Positions 32,944 to 39,400 of a stretch of DNA of 64,000 bases are shown in pieces. The notes below the pieces were generated by a model, which saw only the letters and a list, made by a program, of their open reading frames with translations, had not been told where the DNA came from and searched no databases. The position numbers were made by a program, and so were the translations under genes. The DNA comes from a virus. The DNA is taken from the IMG/VR virus record IMGVR_UViG_3300012208_000004, positions 1-64,000 of that record; one strand, given 5' to 3'. Each line of letters opens with the position of its first letter. Within the stretch, counting starts at the first letter, position 1.

Positions 32944-33225
32944 TTATTGGTTTCGTTCTTCCAATTTTGCAATGGTTTCTTTGCGAATTGCCTCAAGATC
33001 TCCCGGATACACATTTCCATCTGCCATTTCACACCATTCCACTAAGAGATCTTCAAGAACTTTTATGCGGTCATTCTCTGCTATCCCCATTGCGAGGATA
33101 TCGTTTACAAACTTGCTTCTTTCCCCGTCAGGAAGATTTTTGATGTACTCAGCAACATTCCGACTCAAGGAAAAGGAAAGCCACACCTTGTCTTGAGATG
33201 GGCGTCCCTTTTTCTTTGGTTCCAT
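32944..33225 (-). CDS. Small protein with RHH-like centre
   Basis: A 93-residue protein starting MEPKKKGRPSQDKVWLSFSL. The basic start plus a beta strand and helix (ERSKFVNDILAMG) resemble ribbon-helix-helix DNA-binding proteins. The C-terminal half is an acidic helix. Last gene of a three-gene minus operon. Confidence 0.55.
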   Translation of the reverse strand: MEPKKKGRPSQDKVWLSFSLSRNVAEYIKNLPDGERSKFVNDILAMGIAENDRIKVLEDLLVEWCEMADGNVYPGDLEAIRKETIAKLEERNQ

Positions 33226-33226
33226 G

Positions 33227-33433
33227 CTAGGACTCCTTTTCTAAGATTGCTATAACCTCACGCATATTTTCAACTTTCCCTACAATCCGCTCTGTTTCCT
33301 TTTTAAGCTTACCTAAGTTATCGAGCATCTCTAAATCTAGAAGCTCATCAGGAACTTCATGAAATCTCTGCCACTGCTTTAGCAATCTTTCAAGCGTCTT
33401 AATGCGATCATCCTTGTTTTCCATTGTTTCCAT
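33227..33433 (-). CDS. Coiled-coil hypothetical protein
   Basis: A 68-residue almost wholly helical protein with Leu/Ile heptads (IKTLERLLKQWQRF, later IVGKVENMREVIAIL). It ends 1 nt before the next start. Its N-terminal helix resembles the middle of the neighbouring gene product (RIKVLEDLLVEW), so the two may interact or be related. Confidence 0.55.
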   Translation of the reverse strand: METMENKDDRIKTLERLLKQWQRFHEVPDELLDLEMLDNLGKLKKETERIVGKVENMREVIAILEKES

Positions 33434-33443
33434 CCTTTCGACT

Positions 33444-33465
33444 AGGGGAGGGATATCCCTCCCCT
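33444..33465. promoter_or_regulatory. 22-bp perfect palindrome between minus genes
   Basis: AGGGGAGGGAT followed by ATCCCTCCCCT makes a perfect inverted repeat between the stop at 33473 and the start at 33433. No T tract follows on either strand. It may be an RNA-processing or attenuation hairpin. Confidence 0.5.
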
Positions 33466-33472
33466 TTACTAA

Positions 33473-33799
33473 CTACACTAAATAATCAGATCCGTGAAGC
33501 TTTCCACCACAGCTACAATCGCAATTGTCACCCTTTGCGCTAGAGCAACGCTTGTTGCATTTATGCCCTGCATTATAAGTCCCATGAACTTTAGTGCCAT
33601 TTGGGAGAGTGCAGGTACACTTTGGGCAACGAAGTTCATTCATGTGATCACTGGAGAGATAGCGCTTTGAACCGTCTTCAAGAATACGATACTCATCATT
33701 TCTGCTATCAAGCTGATAATCATATGCCCATACATGCTTGCATTTTGTATATCTGCATTTCCAAATAACCCGTACTGTTTTCTCTGTAGTAGTTTCCAT
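33473..33799 (-). CDS. Cysteine-rich zinc-binding protein
   Basis: A 108-residue protein with an N-terminal CRYTKCKHVW, a central CPKCTC, and a C-terminal cluster CNKRCSSAKGDNCDCSCGG. Two to three zinc sites are likely. First gene of a minus operon driven by the strong promoter at 33841-33869. Function unknown; a nucleic-acid or regulator role is possible. Confidence 0.65.
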   Translation of the reverse strand: METTTEKTVRVIWKCRYTKCKHVWAYDYQLDSRNDEYRILEDGSKRYLSSDHMNELRCPKCTCTLPNGTKVHGTYNAGHKCNKRCSSAKGDNCDCSCGGKLHGSDYLV

Positions 33800-33840
33800 T
33801 TCCTTTTTCCCTTTCGGCTAACGTTTTCTCATCTACAAGT

Positions 33841-33869
33841 ATCATAACATTTACTGACATTAATGTCAA
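33841..33869 (-). promoter_or_regulatory. Strong minus promoter with palindromic operator
   Basis: On the minus strand TTGACA (33869-33864), 17 bp, TATGAT (33846-33841). The perfect palindrome TGACATTAATGTCA (33855-33868) covers the -35 box, so a dimeric repressor could block it directly. It drives the operon 33799-32944. Confidence 0.65.
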
Positions 33870-34200
33870 GGAGTTATTGAGGCAATTTATGTCCAATTTC
33901 AAAACTGATAAATATTGCACACTCAATTTCCAATTTGCCCAATACTTTCCACCGTTACAAGCTATTTCTGTCGCTCTGAGAAGGCCGAGAACGGCCCTTG
34001 ATAGGAAAAGACATAGGATTTTACCTCTCTCTAAAAAATTGGAGAAATGCCTCTATTTGCGACTCAGAAGCAAATTTAAAAATGGACATAAAAAATCCTA
34101 ACAACTGTGGCTTGCAAGCGTGTCCTCCATGCTCACATATGGATAATTGCCACAGTCACCAGGACTTCTTGTAGAAAAATGGTAAGAAAAGTATAACACA
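33870..34200. other. Non-coding stretch with small hairpins
   Basis: No convincing gene in about 330 bp. GGCCG AGAA CGGCC (33983-33996) and ACTGTGGC/GCCACAGT (34104-34111 and 34149-34156) form short stems. A 74-codon plus frame (33877-34101) lacks an SD, has an odd composition and is not accepted. Confidence 0.4.
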
Positions 34201-34201
34201 A

Positions 34202-34236
34202 TAAAAAAGAGGGCAGTCGTTGATGTGACTGCCCTC
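34202..34236 (-). terminator. Rho-independent terminator of the csrA operon
   Basis: GAGGGCAGTC (34209-34218) pairs perfectly with GACTGCCCTC (34227-34236). The minus strand continues with TTTTTTATT. It closes the operon 34915-34257. Confidence 0.75.
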
Positions 34237-34241
34237 AAGTA

Positions 34242-34256
34242 TCCCCTTGCGAGGGG
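34242..34256 (+). repeat. Palindromic repeat, CCCCTTGCGAGGGG variant
   Basis: A copy with a one-base change in the centre (TTGCGA). It lies between the terminator and the stop of the minus gene at 34257. Confidence 0.6.
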
Positions 34257-34451
34257 TTATTCCTTTGCTTTTAGTGTTTCGGGAATACATGCTTCTAGTG
34301 TTCTCTTGAATGCTTCTACCACATCTAACCGATATCCTTCGCCTCTATACAGATTATAGAGTGCAAGTGCTGACTCTGGATAACCTTCCAACCACTTCAT
34401 AGCATCTTCATCTGTTTGGGAACTTGGATCACCAATCTCATATGAGTACAT
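34257..34451 (-). CDS. Small acidic hypothetical protein
   Basis: A 64-residue helical protein (DAMKWLEGYPESALALYNLY) coupled to the upstream gene by a 14-nt overlap. Third gene of the csrA operon. No family recognised. Confidence 0.5.
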   Translation of the reverse strand: MYSYEIGDPSSQTDEDAMKWLEGYPESALALYNLYRGEGYRLDVVEAFKRTLEACIPETLKAKE

Positions 34452-34749
34452 TCTTTTGTTCCCTCCGTTCGGTGATGAGATGCTTCCATTCCTGTGTCAA
34501 CTCTGGATAATTCCGCCCATCCTCAGTTGCAAATCCATATGCAATTGATGTATCAATAACCTCATCGGTACGATCCTCAAGTAAATCCATCAATGCCCAT
34601 AGATACGATTTATCAGGACAAGCTTGACCTACAATACAATTGCATGTATCACTCAAATCAAGCTTTTCAAGATCTTGTCTTTCCAACCATACAGGACCAA
34701 TTTTATCTTCTAGCAGTTTTGCACCTGCTTCAATTTGATCTTTAAACAT
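34438..34749 (-). CDS. Hypothetical protein downstream of csrA
   Basis: A 103-residue protein. CNCIVGQACPDKSYLWALMD suggests a possible metal or disulphide pair, the rest is helical and acidic. It overlaps the csrA stop by 8 nt, so the two are translationally coupled. No family recognised. Confidence 0.55.
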   Translation of the reverse strand: MFKDQIEAGAKLLEDKIGPVWLERQDLEKLDLSDTCNCIVGQACPDKSYLWALMDLLEDRTDEVIDTSIAYGFATEDGRNYPELTQEWKHLITERREQKNVLI

Positions 34750-34915
34750 TGACTTCCTCCTGATACTGATCTGCTATCTCCTCACGAACAATATGCACAT
34801 CATCAGGTGCTTCAATCCCAAGCTTAACTCTCCCATCAATGATTGCAAAGATGGTAACTTTGATGTCACCATCGATGATAAAAGCCTCACCAACTTTGCG
34901 TTTTAAGATTAACAT
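34742..34915 (-). CDS. csrA: CsrA/RsmA-family carbon storage regulator
   Basis: A 57-residue protein, easily missed by length filters. It matches CsrA along its length: MLILKRKVGEAFIIDGDIKV at the start, then VKLGIEAPDDVHIVREEI. Key RNA-binding residues Leu4, Arg6 and Arg44 are conserved. CsrA dimers bind GGA motifs in mRNA leaders and change translation or stability of host transcripts. Its SD AAAGGAA precedes ATG 34915 on the minus strand. A phage copy could redirect host metabolism or regulate phage mRNAs. I am confident of the family; the target RNAs are unknown. Confidence 0.85.
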   Translation of the reverse strand: MLILKRKVGEAFIIDGDIKVTIFAIIDGRVKLGIEAPDDVHIVREEIADQYQEEVNV

Positions 34916-34931
34916 TGTGATTCCTTTCCTG

Positions 34932-34961
34932 TTGTCACTACTTTATATAGTGGTGTATACT
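34932..34961 (+). promoter_or_regulatory. Promoter for the plus membrane gene, divergent from csrA
   Basis: TTGTCA (34932-34937), 18 bp, TATACT (34956-34961). The spacer contains CACTA...TAGTG, a short dyad, and TATATAA in the other orientation that may serve csrA. Confidence 0.5.
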
Positions 34962-34988
34962 AGCCATAAATGCCCACCGGAGCAAGCT

Positions 34989-35294
34989 ATGGCACTACAA
35001 ATTAAAAGCGCTCTACCATTCGATAAACAAACCGTATCCACCGCCTTGTCTAAGATGGACACTGAAGTTGTTCCAATTGTCACATTGCCATCTGTGCCGG
35101 AAGCTCCACAGCCTACCCCCTTGCAAGGGATGAGGCTACCGCGATTGAATGTACACTCTTCATGGATGCCACTTCTGATATCCATGTCTGCACTTTGTAT
35201 CATTATCGTCGGATCCATGGCGTTTTATACCTTTATGATCATTTCCATACTGCTTGGGAGTCTGCTAGGGCATGTTGGGCAGATCCTACGGTAG
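34989..35294 (+). CDS. Membrane protein with soluble N-terminus
   Basis: A 101-residue protein. ATG 34989 has GGAG 8 nt upstream; the longer frame running back to 34839 covers csrA on the other strand and is rejected. Residues 1-58 are polar, with one palindromic repeat read as TPLQGM (35116-35130). Residues 60-95 form one or two membrane helices (LLISMSALCIIIVGSMAFY). Isolated plus gene in a minus region. Function unknown. Confidence 0.55.
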   Translation: MALQIKSALPFDKQTVSTALSKMDTEVVPIVTLPSVPEAPQPTPLQGMRLPRLNVHSSWMPLLISMSALCIIIVGSMAFYTFMIISILLGSLLGHVGQILR

Positions 35295-35393
35295 CCTGTC
35301 CTGCATCCATACTCCAATAGCAGCCAACAAAACGACAACAATACACAGTCCAACTATCACAATGTACACGTTACTGGCATTTACAATATCCAT
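35286..35393 (-). CDS. 35-residue membrane micro-protein
   Basis: ATG 35393 follows GGAGGAGG by 7 nt. Residues 9-28 are a single hydrophobic helix (VYIVIVGLCIVVVLLAA), with a short MQDRLP end. It overlaps the preceding minus gene by 13 nt. Function unknown. Confidence 0.6.
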   Translation of the reverse strand: MDIVNASNVYIVIVGLCIVVVLLAAIGVWMQDRLP

Positions 35394-35881
35394 GACACAC
35401 CTCCTCCTAATCCCTTACACAACACATCATAGTCAACGTGATGTGTTGTGTCATACTGATAAGGAATGCGTATTCCGCTCTTGTGATAGTAGTGACTCAA
35501 ACGTGATTCAGGCACTCTGAAGGGAGAGAGCACAATATCCACAGGATAGGCCTGTGTATGTTGGTAGAACAACTCCACAGCCTCTTCTATAAGATCTGCG
35601 GTTGAGGCGTAGATGTCTGAGATCTTCAAACACATCCGCCCGTTCTCGTCCTTCCAGAAGAAAGGCGGGGACTTCTCAATTGGATCAGGCTTTACAATCG
35701 GAATCAAGGTAGTCCTTTGATTGCTCAGATTGATTTTCCGTTGTTCTCTTCTTTTCATTTCCTCCTCACGTTTAATGTCACTCAATAACAAGCTCCCTGT
35801 ATTTACTCTGTGCATGTACATCAAAAACTGGTGAGGATTCCAACCTTGCTGAACGGCGTGGTAGAGATCTTGAGGGTTCAT
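35381..35881 (-). CDS. Hypothetical protein
   Basis: A 166-residue protein starting MNPQDLYHAVQQGWNPHQF. It has a basic helical segment (about 35-55) and a beta-rich C-terminus (PVDIVLSPFRVPES). Overlaps neighbours in the long minus operon. No family recognised. Confidence 0.55.
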   Translation of the reverse strand: MNPQDLYHAVQQGWNPHQFLMYMHRVNTGSLLLSDIKREEEMKRREQRKINLSNQRTTLIPIVKPDPIEKSPPFFWKDENGRMCLKISDIYASTADLIEEAVELFYQHTQAYPVDIVLSPFRVPESRLSHYYHKSGIRIPYQYDTTHHVDYDVLCKGLGGGVSWIL

Positions 35882-36321
35882 GGTTGGGACTCCTCTCCTA
35901 AAAGTTGGGCGGTTTGCTCTTGAAGACCCTGAAATTCATTTTCACCAACAGTTGTTAACCACTCCCTCACCAGATTTTGAAGTGCTTCAATGCGCTTATT
36001 TTGTGCTTCAATGATATCTAAAACGCGTTTAGCAGAAGCTTTGGCAATCGCGTTAATTCTCTCCTCCTCCCCTTGCAAGGGGGACTCTGTAGCAGGTTCG
36101 AGCGTGCCCGTCTCTGCAAAAGCTTGCAAGTAGGGCAGAAGAGATTTCATGTCTTCTTGCAAGAGTTTAAAGTAGTCGCTATCAGTATCAAGGTATAAAA
36201 GTTTTATACCCTTTCCTAGTACTGAATGATCTTCTACCCATAAACGTAAATCACTTCTTGTCTGATCAGAAAATTTAAGAAGTGGTGTTTCACCAGGTGC
36301 TTCATGTTTTTCAATCTCCAT
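35878..36321 (-). CDS. Hypothetical helical protein
   Basis: A 147-residue protein, acidic, with a long C-terminal coiled segment (VLDIIEAQNKRIEALQNLV). One palindromic repeat is read as SPLQGE in the middle (36069-36083). Coupled to both neighbours. No family recognised. Confidence 0.55.
   Translation of the reverse strand: MEIEKHEAPGETPLLKFSDQTRSDLRLWVEDHSVLGKGIKLLYLDTDSDYFKLLQEDMKSLLPYLQAFAETGTLEPATESPLQGEEERINAIAKASAKRVLDIIEAQNKRIEALQNLVREWLTTVGENEFQGLQEQTAQLLGEESQP
36069..36083. repeat. Family reference: palindromic repeat CCCCCTTGCAAGGGGG
   Basis: Consensus of about 29 copies in the window. Other starts: 5802, 8749, 12659, 18027, 23430, 25766, 25994, 26329, 26440, 29408, 30727, 31919, 34242, 35116, 39095, 42184, 42945, 46251, 46957, 52788, 55897, 58723, 59547, 60309, 60498, 60862, 62288 and 639. 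About 17 lie inside genes and keep the frame (P/T/A-L-Q-G or L-A-R). The core TTGCAA is the most constant part; arms vary. It is not a terminator because T tracts are lacking. Mobile or selected nature is inferred. Confidence 0.75.
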
Positions 36322-36752
36322 TATTCCTTCTCTCCTGCTTGCTTCAAAACGTCTACCTGTTCTGGTAAAAGTGGAATACGAGCTAGTGTTGGCATGCCCT
36401 CTTCAATAGTAAAGCAAACCGCTTTAAATGTTGTTCCAAGTGGCATGAGATGACATTCAACATGAGACTCGGGATCACCAATCACCACAAACGTGTGTGT
36501 GATTTCTCTGAGCTTTAAGTCACTTGGAAGCTTAAAACCTTCAAATTCACCAGGAATATACTCACGGATAAACGCACATGTACTCTTTTCAATAATTGAA
36601 CGTAAATCCTCTATAAGGATAGAATAACCCTTGTGTTGATGATCAGAAACAATCAAACGTCCGTTGTCCAACGTTGGCATATCATTATCCTGCTTCACTA
36701 TCGCTTTAATCTCCAGTTTTCCACCTTTGCGTACAAATGATCTTCTAGGCAT
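36321..36752 (-). CDS. Hypothetical protein
   Basis: A 143-residue mixed alpha/beta protein with a basic start (MPRRSFVRKGGK). The last base of its stop is shared with the next start. Isolated Cys residues but no cluster. Operon context is replication-related. No family recognised. Confidence 0.55.
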   Translation of the reverse strand: MPRRSFVRKGGKLEIKAIVKQDNDMPTLDNGRLIVSDHQHKGYSILIEDLRSIIEKSTCAFIREYIPGEFEGFKLPSDLKLREITHTFVVIGDPESHVECHLMPLGTTFKAVCFTIEEGMPTLARIPLLPEQVDVLKQAGEKE

Positions 36753-36767
36753 TGTGTTCTATCCTTT

Positions 36768-37079
36768 CTATTGATGCTTCTGAAGTACTTCCAAGATATC
36801 TTTATACAACTCAGATTCAACAATCAAGTGAGTATTAACTCTAACGCCTTTTGCCTCTGTTTCGCCATCTGGAAGATCCAAGAAAGCAATCTGCTCATCA
36901 GGTTCAAAATCACGACGTTCCAATGTTTGAAGGGCACTTCTGTTAATAATTTTCCCAGCTTGTACGCTAGCAAGCCGCCCTCCTTTACGATCTCCCTTGG
37001 CATACAAAGCTTTTGCCCATGTTGTACATGCTTCAATTGAAGCGTAATCCTCTTCAGAGAAATGAATACCGTCTAGCAT
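36768..37079 (-). CDS. Hypothetical protein
   Basis: A 103-residue protein with a helical N-terminus (DYASIEACTTWAKALYA) and beta strands later (GVRVNTHLIVES). SD AGAAAGGA. Between the nuclease gene and other small genes of the operon. No family recognised. Confidence 0.55.
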   Translation of the reverse strand: MLDGIHFSEEDYASIEACTTWAKALYAKGDRKGGRLASVQAGKIINRSALQTLERRDFEPDEQIAFLDLPDGETEAKGVRVNTHLIVESELYKDILEVLQKHQ

Positions 37080-37085
37080 CTCGTT

Positions 37086-37832
37086 CTATCCTTTCTTACT
37101 AAAGCAACATTGACAACTCAGGCATTTTTCAGCATTTCTATCTCGCTCTGTCTTACATATCCGCTTAGGCAATTCTTGCTTTGTCTCCAGTTTGTGGAGC
37201 GCTACGCGAAACTGTCTAATCCTATCCAGATAGGGCTGTACAAGCTCTTTATCATACTCCACACACCATACCTTAATCTTCTGGTTATCCTTGTTTTCTA
37301 CCAGGATCAAGCCGTGCTTCAATCCCAATAAATGCATGTACAAGTTGACTTGGTTGTGTGCATCTGAAGGAGCTTCATCAGCTTCATTAAAAGCTGCAAA
37401 AGTTGAGTCTTTGTAGCCCTTTATCTCGACTACCATCTGCTCACCGCAGACCTCGAGGATTGCGTCCGGTGAAAACCAAAGAAGTCTCGTTTCGTCAAAA
37501 TGAGAGTAATCTAATTCAGGAGTGTCATGGTTATTGTTGAAATACACGACTTTCCCGTACTTTAAAAAAAGATCCTGGTACTTTTCGTGGAGTACCCATC
37601 CGTGCTTAAAACGGGCATTAACTTCTGTATCCCAGTTCTTGGTAGCTGGCCGCGTCATTTCATCAGGGTAGTGAGCGGCAAGGACCAATTGCCTCATGCA
37701 AAAACTGTGATCCGGGGCTAGAATGTTCGATGCGTGAGGAAAACCAGTGCGGAGCGGCTTGTCCTCATTCCATCGGTTGAACATTTGGAGAACATCCTCT
37801 TTGAAAAGCGCGGCGACAGTGCGTAGATTCAT
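37086..37832 (-). CDS. PD-(D/E)XK nuclease, Cas4/RecB-like
   Basis: A 248-residue protein. Core nuclease motifs are visible: ARFKHGWVLHEKYQ near residue 90, SPDAILEV near 125, VVEIKGYKD (E-x-K) near 138, and a helix with NQVNLYMHLLGL. A C-terminal Cys group (CKTERDRNAEKC, CQCC) could carry an Fe-S cluster as in Cas4. Probably an exonuclease for replication or recombination, since no CRISPR is nearby. Confidence 0.7.
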   Translation of the reverse strand: MNLRTVAALFKEDVLQMFNRWNEDKPLRTGFPHASNILAPDHSFCMRQLVLAAHYPDEMTRPATKNWDTEVNARFKHGWVLHEKYQDLFLKYGKVVYFNNNHDTPELDYSHFDETRLLWFSPDAILEVCGEQMVVEIKGYKDSTFAAFNEADEAPSDAHNQVNLYMHLLGLKHGLILVENKDNQKIKVWCVEYDKELVQPYLDRIRQFRVALHKLETKQELPKRICKTERDRNAEKCLSCQCCFSKKG

Positions 37833-37981
37833 GAGTTCTCCTTTTTCTTTTTCAGAAGCTCTTTCTTTCTCTCAATTAATTCATCTCGAGATCGATAGGA
37901 GAATTTTTTCTCCGTACTCCAACTTGATTCTCTATTCGTTCTTGATGCACCGCCAACTTTTGACGTTTTAAATTTTGCCAT
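37829..37981 (-). CDS. Very basic 50-residue protein
   Basis: ATG 37981 to TGA overlapping the next ATG (ATGA). Lys/Arg/Ser-rich, ending in a Lys helix (ERKKELLKKKKENS). SD AAGGGATAG. Probably nucleic-acid binding or a nuclease partner. Confidence 0.5.
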   Translation of the reverse strand: MAKFKTSKVGGASRTNRESSWSTEKKFSYRSRDELIERKKELLKKKKENS

Positions 37982-37995
37982 GATCTATCCCTTCT

Positions 37996-38034
37996 TAAAA
38001 AGAAAGGGCAAGAAGTTATTCTCTCTTCTTGCCC
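37996..38034 (-). terminator. Terminator after the ssDNA-binding gene
   Basis: GGGCAAGAAG (38006-38015) pairs with CTTCTTGCCC (38025-38034). The minus strand continues TTTCTTTTT. Partial readthrough would feed the genes downstream. Confidence 0.7.
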
Positions 38035-38046
38035 AAACTACAAAAA

Positions 38047-38856
38047 CTACCACGTTTCGATTGTGTCGTCATCTTCTACTACTTGTCCGTTTTCCACACC
38101 TTGCACAACAGCCGCTATAGCTGGATCAGTCTTCTTTGGGGTATCTCCAAACGGATCTGAATTATCTTCAGCAACTTTGGGAGGGCAAAATGCAACGATC
38201 CGATTGAACATTTCCTCTTCAGTCACCTGAGTAGCTATAGCCTTGATCCGATCATGCATAGGCTTAGGGTTTTTATGCATGGTTATGAATTTTTTACCCT
38301 GTCCCTCTCCAACCTGTTCTATGGAGAAGTCGCATTCATTGATTTGGCAATTGTCAGGATCAAGTGGAAATTTCCAGAAGTACTGTAACACATCACCGAT
38401 AATCCCAAATGCAGATAACTCTAGAAGTCGCACGGTATTCTTGACTTCTTTTATTATCTTGGATTTATCCTCCTGAGTCTCTTCATACGTAACAATTTTT
38501 CCATCCTCATCAGTGATCTGATAGACAAACACAGGCAAGTAAATTGTCGCGTTAGGTTTGAGCTTCTTGTCCTCTTTTGCCATTTCGCAATAAAGGCAAG
38601 GCTTGTTGATCTCAGATGCGCAAATGGCATTGATGTTTAAATCTCTGTCCTTATTCCACTTGGAATGCCTAGACAAAGTAATTGTGTTTTGCATCTGATA
38701 GAGTGGCCGGATTAACGCTTTGTGTCCTGGTTTGAGCCACAGGAACAAAGGTTTCTTGTTGCCACCTTCCTTTGCTTTCTTAGCATTTTCAGCGGCTTCT
38801 TTTGCCCGTCTCATTTCACTTGCGATAACATCCATTGAATTAGCAGTTCGTAACAT
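38047..38856 (-). CDS. Phage single-stranded DNA-binding protein
   Basis: A 269-residue protein. ATG 38856 is preferred to 38886 because AGAGGA precedes it. The layout is that of gp32-type proteins: a Lys/Ala-rich helical start (about 10-40), a central OB-like domain beginning FLWLKPGHKALIRPL with CLYCEM that may bind zinc, and an acidic tail ending EDDDTIETW for partner binding. First gene after the strong promoter at 38973-39001. Confidence 0.65.
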   Translation of the reverse strand: MLRTANSMDVIASEMRRAKEAAENAKKAKEGGNKKPLFLWLKPGHKALIRPLYQMQNTITLSRHSKWNKDRDLNINAICASEINKPCLYCEMAKEDKKLKPNATIYLPVFVYQITDEDGKIVTYEETQEDKSKIIKEVKNTVRLLELSAFGIIGDVLQYFWKFPLDPDNCQINECDFSIEQVGEGQGKKFITMHKNPKPMHDRIKAIATQVTEEEMFNRIVAFCPPKVAEDNSDPFGDTPKKTDPAIAAVVQGVENGQVVEDDDTIETW

Positions 38857-38909
38857 GTAAAAATCCTCTTTCTTTTGCCTAGACATGGCTAGGTCTTTTA
38901 AATTAGTGG

Positions 38910-38955
38910 GTGCGAGGGAGAAGGAACACTATGCGCTTTCAAAAATCCCCCGCAC
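38910..38955 (-). promoter_or_regulatory. Leader hairpin in the replication operon mRNA
   Basis: GTGCGAGGGA (38910-38919) is nearly complementary to TCCCCCGCAC (38946-38955), one G-T pair, with a 26-nt loop. It lies in the leader between promoter and the ssDNA-binding gene and may stabilise or regulate the mRNA. Confidence 0.45.
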
Positions 38956-38972
38956 AACCTTCACTGGTGGAT

Positions 38973-39001
38973 AGTATAGATCATTGTGGAAAGCTTGTCA
39001 A
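38973..39001 (-). promoter_or_regulatory. Consensus minus promoter of the replication operon
   Basis: Minus strand: TTGACA (39001-38996), 17 bp, TATACT (38978-38973). It drives the genes from 38856 downward and is back to back with the plus promoter at 39037. Confidence 0.7.
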
Positions 39002-39036
39002 GAGTATTGGACATGTTTGAAAATATTGGTAAATTA

Positions 39037-39065
39037 TTGACTATTCATAATAAGTATGGTACAGT
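39037..39065 (+). promoter_or_regulatory. Plus promoter with shared operator sequence
   Basis: TTGACT (39037-39042), 17 bp, TACAGT (39060-39065). From 39034 to about 39075 it closely matches the promoter at 47690-47718, including AGTATGGTACAGTATTG. That sequence holds two AGTAT copies 10 bp apart, so one regulator probably controls both genes. Confidence 0.6.
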
Positions 39066-39132
39066 ATTGGAAGTGGTGACCATGTATGCCCTATCCCCCT
39101 TGCAAGGTGGTATGGGCGAAAGGAGAGAGAAC

Positions 39133-39351
39133 TTGAATACTACTGTAGAAGATAAATTGACAGTGAAACAGATGAGAGAGCAACTCGGATATAAGAATGA
39201 TATATCCGTACTCCGTTTGATTAGGAACGGAGAAATAAGTGCCTCATTTATTAAAAACAGATACACCGTAGAAAATAGCGAATTTGATCGGTTCCTCGAA
39301 TCGAGAAAAGGAGCAAAAGCAAACGACGTAAGACAAAAAAGAAAAAACTAA
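39133..39351 (+). CDS. Excisionase-type HTH DNA-binding protein
   Basis: A 72-residue protein. TTG 39133 lies 6 nt after AAAGGAGAG; longer starts at 39082 or 39112 are possible but would include the palindromic repeat at 39095. KLTVKQMREQLGYKNDISV followed by RLIRNGEISASFIKNRYTV is the usual excisionase/HTH_17 pattern: helix, turn, recognition helix, then a wing. Probably a regulator of the helicase operon or a directionality factor. Confidence 0.65.
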   Translation: MNTTVEDKLTVKQMREQLGYKNDISVLRLIRNGEISASFIKNRYTVENSEFDRFLESRKGAKANDVRQKRKN

Positions 39352-39400
39352 GCAGAGGCAGATCTTGATACTTTCTCCCTTCTGCTATAAGGAGATTTAA

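Noticed and set aside
33720-33926. 68-codon minus frame overlapping the Cys-rich gene
   Set aside because: It would run across the promoter and operator at 33841-33869 and overlap a better gene.
33877-34101. 74-codon plus frame
   Set aside because: No SD, low-complexity basic ending, and it starts at a TTG within the minus promoter area.
34839-34988. N-terminal extension of the plus membrane gene
   Set aside because: It lies across the csrA coding sequence on the other strand and upstream of the promoter at 34932; ATG 34989 has an SD.
35272-35520. 82-codon plus frame
   Set aside because: Opposite two minus genes with good SDs; composition is that of a complement strand.
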